In this document: positions 1-10,039 of the stretch, piece by piece
Layout of the letters: each line of letters begins with the position of its first letter
Position numbering within the stretch: the first letter of the stretch is position 1
Assembly (NCBI RefSeq): GCF_021887715.1
Contig: NZ_JAIQXX010000011.1
Location: forward strand, 1-64,000
DNA length: 64,000 bases
Direction: 5' to 3'
DNA from: Winogradskyella immobilis
Lineage (GTDB): Bacteria > Bacteroidota > Bacteroidia > Flavobacteriales > Flavobacteriaceae
Notes under the pieces: generated by a model
The model's input: only the letters and a program-made list of their open reading frames with translations
What the model was told of the DNA's origin: nothing
Databases searched by the model: none
Position numbers and translations under genes: made by a program

Positions 1-72
1 ACCTTTCCGAACAGAGAAGTTAAGCCCGTTTGCGCCGATGGTACTACTATTGTGGAAGAGTAGGTCGCCGCC
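1..72 (+). rRNA. rrf: 5S ribosomal RNA, 3' part
   Basis: The first 72 bases match the 3' two thirds of a Bacteroidota 5S rRNA, including the conserved CCGAACAGAGAAGTTAAGCCC block (positions 7-27) and the closing GTAGGTCGCCGCC segment. The 5' part lies outside the window, so this is the end of an rRNA operon transcribed rightwards. A strong intrinsic terminator follows directly. Confidence 0.93.
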
Positions 73-80
73 TTTTTTGA

Positions 81-115
81 AAGTCCTAATTACAATCGTG
101 ATTAGGACTTTTTTT
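81..115 (+). terminator. rRNA operon terminator
   Basis: A perfect 10-bp inverted repeat (AAGTCCTAAT at 81-90 and ATTAGGACTT at 101-110) with a 10-nt loop runs into a T tract. It sits 8 nt after the 5S rRNA, so it is the intrinsic terminator of the rRNA operon. The small gene at 136-378 converges on it from the other side. Confidence 0.9.
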
Positions 116-135
116 CGTTTATGGCTTTTTTTGTT

Positions 136-378
136 TTAGGAAGATTTTCTTTTGCCAAACATACTATCCATAATTGTACGAATACCCTTGAAACCAAAAT
201 ATACAGCAGCACTACATATTAATATAGATATAATTAATAGAGGAATAAATAAAGGCTTTTCCTTGTTAGATAATGAAATATAAAATAGAGTTGGTCCCGC
301 AAACATTAATAACAGGCAAATACCCATTGTTTGAAGACCTTTATTTAAAATATCCCTATCTGTTTTTTTAGTTTCCAT
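136..378 (-). CDS. Small two-helix membrane protein (DUF6095-like)
   Basis: An 80-residue protein with a charged N-terminus, two hydrophobic helices (about 18-38 and 44-64) and a basic C-terminal tail, so an inner-membrane protein. It resembles the flavobacterial DUF6095 family by length, layout and position beside murQ, recognised from memory. Its start overlaps the end of murQ by 11 bp, so the two are probably co-transcribed and translationally coupled. The function is unknown. A role linked to cell-wall recycling is only inferred from the coupling. Confidence 0.75.
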   Translation of the reverse strand: METKKTDRDILNKGLQTMGICLLLMFAGPTLFYISLSNKEKPLFIPLLIISILICSAAVYFGFKGIRTIMDSMFGKRKSS

Positions 379-1186
379 TTTTATAATGTTTTAATGCTTT
401 ACGAACATTACCGTACTTGTTTAATAATGTTGATGCTTCTTCTTTAGAGATATTTAATTGATCTACGAGCATCTGTGTACCACGATTTACTAACTTATTA
501 TTACTCAATTGCATGTCTACCATTTTATTGCCTTTCACTTTTCCTAATTGAACCATACTAGACGTGGTTATCATATTTAGTATTAGTTTTTGCGCAGTAC
601 CAGCTTTCATGCGAGAACTGCCTGTGACGAATTCTGGACCAACAATAGCTTCAATAGGAAATTGGGCTGCGTGACTTAATGGACTATTATTATTACAAGT
701 AATACAACCTGTAATGATATTATTTGTGTTACATAATTTTAATGCATGAACCACATAAGGAGTTGTCCCTGATGCAGCTATACCAATTACAATGTCTTTT
801 TTAGTTATGTTATACGATTTTAAATCTTGCCAGCCTTGAGTTGTTGAATCTTCTGCAAATTCTACAGCTTTTCTAATTGCAGTATCTCCACCAGCTATAA
901 GGCCTATCACTAGACTATGAGAAACACCAAATGTAGGAGGACATTCGGATGCATCTAGGATACCCAAACGACCACTTGTGCCAGCTCCTAAATAAAATAA
1001 TCGGCCTCCTTGTTTTAATTTTAAGATTACTTGTTGGGTTAGAGCTTCTATTTGTGGTAATGCTTTTTCCACAGCTAAAGGAACGGATTTATCTTCATTA
1101 TTAATATTGGTTAATAATTCTGATAGCGACATGTTTTCAAGATTATTATAATGAGAATCTTGTTCTGTAGTTTTGATAAAATCCAT
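368..1186 (-). CDS. murQ: N-acetylmuramic acid 6-phosphate etherase
   Basis: Cleaves the lactyl ether of MurNAc-6-phosphate to GlcNAc-6-phosphate and D-lactate, a cytoplasmic step of peptidoglycan recycling. The 272-residue protein has the SIS fold with the phosphosugar loop GAGTSGR (67-73), the family signature ending in ASECPPTFG, and a C-terminal UBA-like segment. Glu81 and Glu112 fit the catalytic pair known as Glu83/Glu114 in E. coli MurQ. It is slightly shorter than the E. coli protein (298 aa), as is usual in flavobacteria. It precedes and overlaps the small membrane protein gene. No murR or PTS gene is adjacent. Confidence 0.95.
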   Translation of the reverse strand: MDFIKTTEQDSHYNNLENMSLSELLTNINNEDKSVPLAVEKALPQIEALTQQVILKLKQGGRLFYLGAGTSGRLGILDASECPPTFGVSHSLVIGLIAGGDTAIRKAVEFAEDSTTQGWQDLKSYNITKKDIVIGIAASGTTPYVVHALKLCNTNNIITGCITCNNNSPLSHAAQFPIEAIVGPEFVTGSSRMKAGTAQKLILNMITTSSMVQLGKVKGNKMVDMQLSNNKLVNRGTQMLVDQLNISKEEASTLLNKYGNVRKALKHYKNGN

Positions 1187-1209
1187 AAATCAAAAATAGT
1201 AAATTTTGT

Positions 1210-1312
1210 TTGCGTTAGCGATGGAAGTGACATCCTTTTATAATACTAAATTCTTAGTATTGTAAAAGATATAACGGACAGCGCGATCAAGGTTTAAAAA
1301 CCTTGAAACGCC
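1210..1312. repeat. Hairpin-rich repeat-like element in the murQ / DUF4249 gap
   Basis: This intergenic stretch holds a 15-bp stem with a 4-nt loop (1235-1249 with 1254-1268, one G-U pair), a second hairpin at 1288-1305 (CAAGG / CCTTG, extendable), and an outer pair GCGTT (1212-1216) with AACGC (1307-1311). The flanking words GGAAGTGACATCC and AAAAGATATAACGGACAGC resemble a dispersed intergenic element I recall from other Flavobacteriaceae, in which the inner hairpin varies. No second copy is seen in this window. It could equally act as a transcription terminator for the DUF4249 operon, whose last gene ends at 1322. Confidence 0.5.
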
Positions 1313-1321
1313 CAAATTATG

Positions 1322-2137
1322 TTATTGAATTGTATAAAGGACTTCGTCAGCTTCAGAAAGTCTGAAATACCCAAAAGGGAAATTATCTGGATTGGTTTGA
1401 TTGATACAATTGCCTCTAATGGTGGCTGGTTGTGTTTCAAAAGGACCACCACTATCGTCACTTCCTTGTAGTAAGAGAATAAACATAAAGTCGAAAAATC
1501 GCTGAGAAACCCCATAACTTCTGATGGTTACAAGATCTCCTTGTTCTAAACCTTCTTCTGAGTAAAAACCAAAAATTTCATTGCCATCGTTAAATCTATC
1601 ATCATAAACCTCTAAAGTTGGCACTTGTGAAATCGGATCGAAAAACTCAAAGAAGTAAAAGTTTTCTATGTTAGCAGGATCTGTATAGAAGGCTTTTAAT
1701 TCTATATCGTCACCTAGAAATCCTCCATCATCTTTTTGTTCAATACGTTCTATAGGTACTACGGATTTTAAGGTTTCTGTGGCTGTATATATTTCTTCAT
1801 TATAGATAATGATTAAATTGTAAATGGCTTCTATTACAGGAATAAAATTAGAATTTCTGTAAATACCTGTGGATTCTTCTTCGATAAAATTAAAAGTATT
1901 GCCATCGGTATCCGTTATGGTTACTGTAGCTCCATTTGCAGGCGGAACAACGTCATCAAAAAATGGTGCTGTTAATGATAGTTTTATACTTTGCTCATTT
2001 CCTGCTGTATTTCTAAACCAATTTATAGAGGCGTCTATTACTAAACGTGGCTCTGCTTCGTTAAGTTCAATTTCTATAACATCTTCGCAGGTTGTGAAAA
2101 GTAAAAAAGTTGCTAAAAGTAAGATCCCTTTTTTCAT
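1322..2137 (-). CDS. DUF4249 family lipoprotein
   Basis: A 271-residue exported protein. A hydrophobic signal ends in a lipobox with Cys17 (LLFTTC), followed by acidic residues, so an outer-membrane lipoprotein is likely. The N-terminal part (about 17-110) looks like the beta-sandwich seen in DUF4249 proteins (LVIDASINW, ATVTITD motifs). Its start lies 3 bp from the stop of the TonB-dependent receptor gene, so the two form one operon. DUF4249 lipoproteins regularly accompany such receptors in Bacteroidota and may act as a surface-exposed partner. The substrate is unknown. Confidence 0.85.
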   Translation of the reverse strand: MKKGILLLATFLLFTTCEDVIEIELNEAEPRLVIDASINWFRNTAGNEQSIKLSLTAPFFDDVVPPANGATVTITDTDGNTFNFIEEESTGIYRNSNFIPVIEAIYNLIIIYNEEIYTATETLKSVVPIERIEQKDDGGFLGDDIELKAFYTDPANIENFYFFEFFDPISQVPTLEVYDDRFNDGNEIFGFYSEEGLEQGDLVTIRSYGVSQRFFDFMFILLLQGSDDSGGPFETQPATIRGNCINQTNPDNFPFGYFRLSEADEVLYTIQ

Positions 2138-2140
2138 GGT

Positions 2141-4522
2141 TTAAAACTTAAAATTATATGCTATTGATGGTACAATACCAAAAATAGCAAGTCTATTTGC
2201 CTCATTAACTCCTGTAGTTCGGTTTTCTCTAAAAGTAATGGATGTGGCATTTTTACGATTGTATATGTTATATACACTAAATACCCATTCTCCTTTTATC
2301 TTTTTATCGGCTTTATATTTTGGAGTATAATTTAAAGAAAAGTCAAGACGATGGTATGCAGGTAGTCGACTAGAATTACGTGCTTCAAAAACAGGAACTG
2401 TTAATCCATTAAACTGAAATTGTCCGTTAGGAAATGTAGCTGGTTGACCTGTTTGGAACAAAAAGTTTGACGATAATTTCCACCTATCGGTAAATTCATA
2501 GTTTCCTGTTAAACTTATATCGTGTGTTTTATCAAAAGCAGTTCTATACCATTCACCATTATTTATACCAGTTTCTAGAGGTGTTCTTCCTGGTGTACGC
2601 TGTTCTGATCTTGATAGCGTATAGGCTAACCAACCTTTAAATTTACCTTCGTTTTTACGTAATAATATTTCTAGTCCGTAGGCTCTAGCTTCTCCATTTA
2701 ATATGACTTGCTCTATAGCATTATTAGCAATTAAATCTGCGCCGTCTATATAATCTATTCTATTCTGAATTTTTTTATAAAAACTTTCTACCTCTAAAGA
2801 GAAAAGGTTGTCTTTAAATGTTTTGAAATAGCCTATAGCAACTTGATCTAACAGTTGTGGTTTTATAAAGCTTCCACTAGGCGACCACACATCTAAAGGT
2901 GTTGGCGAACTGGTATTAGATAATAAATGTAAATATTGACTTAGGCGATTATAGCTCGCTTTTACAGAAGATGTCTCGTTTAATTGATACGCTAATGCTA
3001 ATCTAGGTTCTATATTAGAAAACGATTCTATAACATCACTTCTGCTAAAAGATTCAGTACCTATAGGATCTGCTTTCTCATAGATTTGGAGTTGGTTATT
3101 AAATATTACGGGATTATCATCTTCATAAACATTTAATTCGTCTTGCCCTAAACGATGAAATGTACTAAAACGCGTTCCGTAAGAGACAGAAAGACGATCA
3201 TTTAGCTTATGTTCTGCGTCTATATATATAGCATTTTCAAAAGCAAATTTATCGGTAAGCTTAAAAGGATTAATACCAGATTCTGGAACCGTTGGGTTGA
3301 TTTCTCCTGGATTGAATTTATAATAGATGCTATTTAAACCATATTCAAGCTTAAAGTTATTATTGATATAGTGTTTTAGATCGTACTTAATATTAAAATT
3401 TGTGATGCCAGACGTCCAATCGAATTGCACAAAATTTAGTCTTAAATCATAATCGTAATCCGAATAAATCAATGATAAATTAGAGAAGAGTTTATCTGAA
3501 AACAAGTGATTCCATCTAAAATTAAGTACAGAATTACCATATCCGTTTTCAAAGCTATCAGCAATTTCAAAAACATCTCTACCAAAATAACCTGATAAAT
3601 AAATATTGTTATTTTCATTTAGACGGTAGCTTAATTTGGTGTTTAGATCGTAAAAAAAAGCAATATTATCAATATCGAAAATAGGTAAAAATAAATGCGC
3701 ATAACTGCTTCGGCCTCCAACAAGAAATGACCCTTTTTCTTTTTTTATTGGACCTTCAAACAAAAGTCTACTTGATACTAAACCAATACCTCCATTAGCA
3801 TGAAAAGCTTCATTATTTCCTTCTTTTTGATAAATATCTAATACAGAAGATACGCGACCACCATATTTTGCTGGGATTCCGCCTTTATATAATTTAATAT
3901 CTTTTATAGCATCTGGATTAAATACTGAGAAAAAACCAAATAAATGCGAAGAATTAAAAATGGTAGCTTCGTCTAATAAGATTAAATTCTGATCTGCTGA
4001 TCCACCGCGTACATTAAAACCTGAAGAACCTTCACCAGCATTTGTAACACCAGGTAAAAGAGTTATAGATTTTATAACATCGACTTCTCCCAAAACCACA
4101 GGTAATTGTTTAATAGTTTTAATAGATAAACTATTAATACTCATTTGTGGTCGTTTAATGTTTAATTTTTCTACATCTTCTTTAATTACAACTTCATCTA
4201 AACTTTCTGCAGATTCTGTAAGTTTATAGTTTATTGTTTTATTTGAAGTAAGTTCAATAGTCTCTGTAATAGTTTTATAACCGAGATAACTAATTTGAAT
4301 GGTATATGTACCTTCATCTAAAGTAATTGAGTAGAAACCATACTCATTAGTTACAGTTCCTGTCCCTAAATTAGGAATTATAATATTAACACCAATTAAT
4401 GTTTCAGTTGTTTTAGCATCAGTAACGCGCCCACTTAGGGTGAATTTATTTTGAGCTAAAACTGAAGTATAGATACATAGAAATGTAATAAAAAATCCGA
4501 GTAGATTTTTTTTCATTAACAT
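2141..4522 (-). CDS. TonB-dependent outer-membrane receptor with carboxypeptidase-like N-domain
   Basis: A 793-residue outer-membrane transporter. It has a signal peptide (to about residue 23, cleavage after LAQ), a CarboxypepD_reg-like domain (about 27-110), a plug domain (about 125-235, with the NVRGG element) and a beta-barrel ending in a terminal Phe (YNFKF). It is shorter than SusC proteins and no SusD partner is present; the partner is the DUF4249 lipoprotein. The ligand (siderophore, peptide or other) cannot be told. An ATG two codons downstream (4516) gives a more typical MKK start. Two hairpins lie in its upstream region. Confidence 0.9.
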   Translation of the reverse strand: MLMKKNLLGFFITFLCIYTSVLAQNKFTLSGRVTDAKTTETLIGVNIIIPNLGTGTVTNEYGFYSITLDEGTYTIQISYLGYKTITETIELTSNKTINYKLTESAESLDEVVIKEDVEKLNIKRPQMSINSLSIKTIKQLPVVLGEVDVIKSITLLPGVTNAGEGSSGFNVRGGSADQNLILLDEATIFNSSHLFGFFSVFNPDAIKDIKLYKGGIPAKYGGRVSSVLDIYQKEGNNEAFHANGGIGLVSSRLLFEGPIKKEKGSFLVGGRSSYAHLFLPIFDIDNIAFFYDLNTKLSYRLNENNNIYLSGYFGRDVFEIADSFENGYGNSVLNFRWNHLFSDKLFSNLSLIYSDYDYDLRLNFVQFDWTSGITNFNIKYDLKHYINNNFKLEYGLNSIYYKFNPGEINPTVPESGINPFKLTDKFAFENAIYIDAEHKLNDRLSVSYGTRFSTFHRLGQDELNVYEDDNPVIFNNQLQIYEKADPIGTESFSRSDVIESFSNIEPRLALAYQLNETSSVKASYNRLSQYLHLLSNTSSPTPLDVWSPSGSFIKPQLLDQVAIGYFKTFKDNLFSLEVESFYKKIQNRIDYIDGADLIANNAIEQVILNGEARAYGLEILLRKNEGKFKGWLAYTLSRSEQRTPGRTPLETGINNGEWYRTAFDKTHDISLTGNYEFTDRWKLSSNFLFQTGQPATFPNGQFQFNGLTVPVFEARNSSRLPAYHRLDFSLNYTPKYKADKKIKGEWVFSVYNIYNRKNATSITFRENRTTGVNEANRLAIFGIVPSIAYNFKF

Positions 4523-4533
4523 CTTTTTTTAGT

Positions 4534-4575
4534 AGAACTCATTTATATTGTTTTTATTTTTATATGAATGAGTTC
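4534..4575. repeat. 15-bp inverted repeat upstream of the TonB receptor gene
   Basis: The arms 4534-4548 and 4561-4575 (AGAACTCATTTATAT and its complement with one G-U pair) form a hairpin with a 12-nt loop. It lies between the icd terminator and the receptor start codon, probably in the receptor mRNA leader or just upstream of its promoter. It could be a backup terminator for icd or a leader structure. Confidence 0.5.
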
Positions 4576-4577
4576 TT

Positions 4578-4613
4578 TAAAAAAAAGCTTCATTTTTATA
4601 TGAAGCTTTTTTT
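4578..4613 (-). terminator. icd intrinsic terminator
   Basis: AAGCTTCAT and ATGAAGCTT arms surround a short A/T loop, flanked by an A run on one side and a T run on the other. On the minus strand the hairpin ends in a U tract 4 nt after the icd stop codon, which fits the icd terminator. The flanking A/T runs make it potentially bidirectional. Confidence 0.8.
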
Positions 4614-4616
4614 GAA

Positions 4617-6929
<2,313 letters not shown>

Positions 6930-7020
6930 TTAGAGAATAAAAATTAAGATATAATTACTATAAGTTTAAGGGTAGTTAGCTTATAAGATTTTCTACTAGA
7001 GAATAGACTTATGGTTTTAT

Positions 7021-7437
7021 TGAAAACAAAAAGCCATATCATACAGTAAACTGCATTGACATGGCTTTTTTGAAACAGTGTTACGTGACCTATTTAGCTT
7101 CCACTAAAATGGTAGAAAGGAATAAACCTTCATCCTTTTCAGTTCAAGTACTTTCTGTTTCATCGAAACAATTCGTAATTTTCAAAATGTATTGAGCTAT
7201 TACTACTATGTTTCATAAGATTTTTTCTTGATGTATTTTTATTTATCTTCTCGTTTGCACGTTAAATACGTCTAAAATACATTGCTCTTCTTTTTCGTAT
7301 TTCCTTTCGGTAGTACTACTTTTTCAGAACTTTCGGTTTAATCTTTTAGTACCTACCTTAGCTTGTACTTTTTCATAAACGTCATGGCGTTTCACTAACA
7401 CTTGCCTACACAAGCCGATTCACAACCTCAAAAAAAT
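7021..7437 (-). ncRNA. Candidate structured non-coding RNA upstream of icd
   Basis: A 779-bp gap without a gene separates icd from rplS. On the minus strand, bases from about 7437 down to the strong terminator at 7028-7070 are unlike the rest of the gap. They are purine-rich, with stops in every frame, and contain several local stems: TGTTTC/GAAACA (7154-7168), AAACG/CGTTT, a 7-bp AAATACG/CGTATTT pair and AAGGA/TCCTT. I do not find the conserved cores of RNase P RNA, tmRNA, SRP RNA or a known riboswitch. The rest of the gap (6917-7020 and 7438-7622) is AT-rich sequence in which I see nothing. A decayed gene is the main alternative. Confidence 0.35.
7028..7070 (-). terminator. Terminator between the ncRNA candidate and icd
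   Basis: The arms AAAAAGCCATATC (7028-7040) and GACATGGCTTTTT (7058-7070) pair over 13 bp with one G-U pair, and an inner CAGT/ACTG pair extends the stem. On the minus strand it ends in a U tract. It lies upstream of the icd promoter, so it must end some other leftward transcript. Confidence 0.8.
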
Positions 7438-7622
7438 CTCATTATATAAAGAACGTTACTTTATAACAATTTAACATAAATTTAAAATTAAATTTAAAAC
7501 CAAACGCTGTTTGTTGTTAATTGTTCAGCTAATTTATAATAAGATTGCAAAATTCCAAATATATAGAGTATTTAGATATGCACATTTTATAAACCATGTT
7601 TATTAACAATGGTTAATAACGA

Positions 7623-7657
7623 AAAAAGCCTTGAACAACATAATGTTCAAGGCTTTT
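7623..7657 (-). terminator. rplS terminator
   Basis: A near-perfect hairpin (arms AAAAGCCTTGAACA and TGTTCAAGGCTTTT) is followed by U residues on the minus strand, 22 nt after the rplS stop codon. Confidence 0.85.
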
Positions 7658-7678
7658 AAGTCTATATAGAAGTTTAGA

Positions 7679-8029
7679 TTATTTTCTAACTTCTTTAATT
7701 CTTGCTTTTTTACCAGTAAGACCTCTAAAGTAATAGATACGTGCTCTACGTACTTTTCCACGTTTGTTAACTTCAATTTTTTGAAGCGCAGGTAAATTTA
7801 CAGGGAAGATACGTTCTACACCAATAGTACCTGACATTTTACGAATGGTAAACGTTTCAGTAGTTCCACTACCTTTACGTTGTAATACTACACCTTTAAA
7901 AAACTGAGTACGTGTTTTATTTCCTTCTTTAATCTCGTAATATACAGTGATGGTATCACCAGCACTAAATTCAGGAAAATCTTTACTAGTTACAAATTCG
8001 TCTTGTACAAATTTTACTAAAGAATTCAT
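7679..8029 (-). CDS. rplS: 50S ribosomal protein L19
   Basis: A 116-residue ribosomal protein L19, located at the interface of the 50S and 30S subunits. Full family length, with the expected core (FSAGDTITVYYEIKEG, the conserved KGVV and TIRKMSGTIGVERIFP segments) and a basic C-terminal tail. It follows trmD but has its own promoter (8103-8131) and terminator. The leader of about 70 nt contains no Shine-Dalgarno motif. Confidence 0.97.
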   Translation of the reverse strand: MNSLVKFVQDEFVTSKDFPEFSAGDTITVYYEIKEGNKTRTQFFKGVVLQRKGSGTTETFTIRKMSGTIGVERIFPVNLPALQKIEVNKRGKVRRARIYYFRGLTGKKARIKEVRK

Positions 8030-8102
8030 TTTCTTTTATTTATAATAGTTCATCTAAACCAACATTCACGATTCTCGCCAGAGGTTAATCTAAAATTGGG
8101 TG

Positions 8103-8131
8103 CAAAGATAGTTAATTTATTCAAAAACCAA
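8103..8131 (-). promoter_or_regulatory. rplS promoter
   Basis: On the minus strand TTG (8129-8131), an 18-nt spacer and TATCTTTG (8103-8110) match the Bacteroidota -33/-7 consensus closely. Transcription would start near 8098, leaving a leader of about 70 nt before the rplS ATG. Confidence 0.72.
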
Positions 8132-8209
8132 ATATAAAACCCTAAATTCCAAAATAAAGTAATTCTAACTATTGGAATTTGATTTTTTTGTATTGGAATT
8201 TCTTGAAGC

Positions 8210-8887
8210 TTATTCTTCAAGTAGATCTGGTCGTCTTTCTTTAGTGCGTTTATAGGCTTGTTCTTCTCTCCATTGTTCTATTTTTCCAAAATTACCACTG
8301 AATAGTACTTCAGGGACTTTCATACCATCATATTCTCGTGGTCTTGTATATATTGGTGGAGCCAATAAATTATCTTGAAAACTATCCGTTAGGGCAGAAG
8401 TCTCATTACCCAAAACACCAGGTATTAATCGTATTACAGCATCACAAAGTACAGCGGCACCTAATTCTCCGCCAGATAACACATAGTCGCCAATAGAAAT
8501 TTCGCGTGTAATAAATTTATCGCGCACACGCTGATCTACACCTTTATAATGTCCACATAGAATTATAATGTTCTCTTTTAAAGAGATTTGATTGGCAATA
8601 CTTTGATTGAGACGTTCTCCATCTGGTGTCATATATATAATATCACCATAATGGCGTTCAGCTTGCAGGCCAGTAATACATTTGTCGATAGGCTCTATAA
8701 GCATTACCATACCAGCACCTCCACCAAATTGATAATCGTCCACAGATTTATAATTATCTGTAGTGTAATCTCTTAAATTATGAAAATGTACTTCTACCAA
8801 ATTAGCATCTATAGCACGTTTTAATATAGAAGCTTCAAAAGGGCTTTTTAAGAGTTCTGGTAATACGGTAATAATATCGATACGCAT
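8210..8887 (-). CDS. trmD: tRNA (guanine-N1)-methyltransferase
   Basis: Methylates G37 of tRNAs reading CNN codons, using SAM, which prevents +1 frameshifting. The 225-residue protein has the SPOUT trefoil-knot signatures [14 protein letters not shown] and [15 protein letters not shown], and a C-terminal domain with the RPREYDG segment. The start at 8887 ([13 protein letters not shown]) matches the family N-terminus; an in-frame ATG five codons upstream gives an atypical extension. rplS follows about 180 bp downstream on the same strand, the usual trmD-rplS order. Confidence 0.96.
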   Translation of the reverse strand: MRIDIITVLPELLKSPFEASILKRAIDANLVEVHFHNLRDYTTDNYKSVDDYQFGGGAGMVMLIEPIDKCITGLQAERHYGDIIYMTPDGERLNQSIANQISLKENIIILCGHYKGVDQRVRDKFITREISIGDYVLSGGELGAAVLCDAVIRLIPGVLGNETSALTDSFQDNLLAPPIYTRPREYDGMKVPEVLFSGNFGKIEQWREEQAYKRTKERRPDLLEE

Positions 8888-9033
8888 GATGCAAAGATGC
8901 AAAAAAATAGTGTAGAATTAAAGGTGACAATTTTAATATAAAAGAGGATTTTTAATAAGATCTATGACGCGTTTAAATATATTAAAACCACTTGTTTATA
9001 GCTACTTATGTTTATTTTTTGTATATTTAAAAT

Positions 9034-9174
9034 ATGGATATACTTAATGAACATATAGATATCATTCTTTTAATCGCTGCTGTTGCTGTGGGAATGTCTT
9101 TAGTTAGCTATTTAACTAAGGATAGTAGGAACTTTAGAAGCCGAAGAAATAAAAAAGCAAGAAAGCAGTTTTAG
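9034..9174 (+). CDS. Possible small single-helix membrane protein
   Basis: An ATG-initiated frame of 46 codons lies alone in the 323-bp gap between trmD and the next gene. It encodes an acidic/polar start, one hydrophobic helix (about 9-27) and a strongly basic tail (RSRRNKKARKQ). This is a typical positive-inside small membrane protein. A weak -7-like TATATTTA lies just upstream. No family is recognised, and a chance frame remains possible. Apart from this frame I see nothing in the gap. Confidence 0.4.
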   Translation: MDILNEHIDIILLIAAVAVGMSLVSYLTKDSRNFRSRRNKKARKQF

Positions 9175-9225
9175 TTGTCTAAAAGGAACTTTAACTTTTT
9201 TTCTCAGCCTTTATATAAAAAACAT

Positions 9226-9846
9226 TTACGCTTTATGCTTATTAATTTCGTCTTGTAATTGTCTACGTACTTTTTGTTCGCGTTCTAATGCGTTACGACG
9301 ATGGTCTTCAAATTCTGTCTCTACTTCCGCTAATTTATGTTTTGCTTCTTTTGTAGAGCTATTGCTAGTATTAAATCGATAAATGAAAAACAGTAATAAA
9401 GCAAAAAGGCCACCGATAATACTCCACATTAATATATTATAATTGGCTTTACTCATTTGTAAACCAAACAATGCCATATTATCCTTTTCTTGGTTAGTTG
9501 TTGTTAATGTCTCATTAGTAGTATTAAGATTTGCCTTTAAATCTTTAATTTCTTTAGCTTGTGTTTCTACAATAGATTTTGTGTCTTCTAAGTTTTTATT
9601 TATAGATTTTAGACTGTCTAAAGTACTTGCTTTAAGTTCTGTTAGCCAATGGTATTCTACATTTTTGTATACTTTGTTATTGCCTCTATACGTGTAAGAT
9701 TTACTGATAACATATTCAAACTGATGATCTAAAGAGCCTTCATTACGTTTTAACTGTGGTTGTTGAGTAGTTTCAGTCTGCGCATTTGTATGTTGAAAAT
9801 TTACAAATAAAAGAAAGGCTAAAAGCGTTTTAACTAAGAATTTCAT
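9226..9846 (-). CDS. Exported coiled-coil membrane protein of unknown function
   Basis: A 206-residue protein with a signal peptide (1-22, cleavage after TNAQ), a polar periplasmic part with a coiled coil (about 70-122), one transmembrane helix (about 137-157) and a charged cytoplasmic coiled coil (about 164-205). Proteins of this layout beside trmD are, as I recall, sometimes named as tRNA methyltransferases in flavobacterial annotations. The sequence shows no SPOUT domain, so that name would be wrong. The function is unknown. Confidence 0.75.
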   Translation of the reverse strand: MKFLVKTLLAFLLFVNFQHTNAQTETTQQPQLKRNEGSLDHQFEYVISKSYTYRGNNKVYKNVEYHWLTELKASTLDSLKSINKNLEDTKSIVETQAKEIKDLKANLNTTNETLTTTNQEKDNMALFGLQMSKANYNILMWSIIGGLFALLLFFIYRFNTSNSSTKEAKHKLAEVETEFEDHRRNALEREQKVRRQLQDEINKHKA

Positions 9847-9972
9847 CTTAAAAATGGTTTAGGTCAATTAGTTATAGTTTTATTTTAAAACTAATTTAGA
9901 GTTAGTTTTAGTATATAAATTTTATAAAGGCAAGATACTAATTTAATTAGCACAATGACTTATAATTAAACA

Positions 9973-10000
9973 AATAGCCTTACAATTTTGTAAGGCTATT
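9973..10000 (-). terminator. gapdh terminator
   Basis: Perfect 12-bp arms AATAGCCTTACA (9973-9984) and TGTAAGGCTATT (9989-10000) with a 4-nt loop stand 40 nt after the dehydrogenase stop codon. The U tract on the minus strand is short. Confidence 0.65.
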
Positions 10001-10039
10001 GATATACGTTTTATTTTTTATTTTGGATTAGACCAAAGT

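Noticed and set aside
1869..2144. Plus-strand open frame opposite the DUF4249 gene
   Set aside because: It lies wholly within a well-supported minus-strand gene, with no family resemblance or promoter. Similar antisense frames elsewhere were treated the same way.
7080..7440. Decayed protein gene in the icd-rplS gap
   Set aside because: Some short frames look protein-like, but the number of stops per frame is about what chance gives, and no family is recognisable. A structured RNA explains the terminator better.
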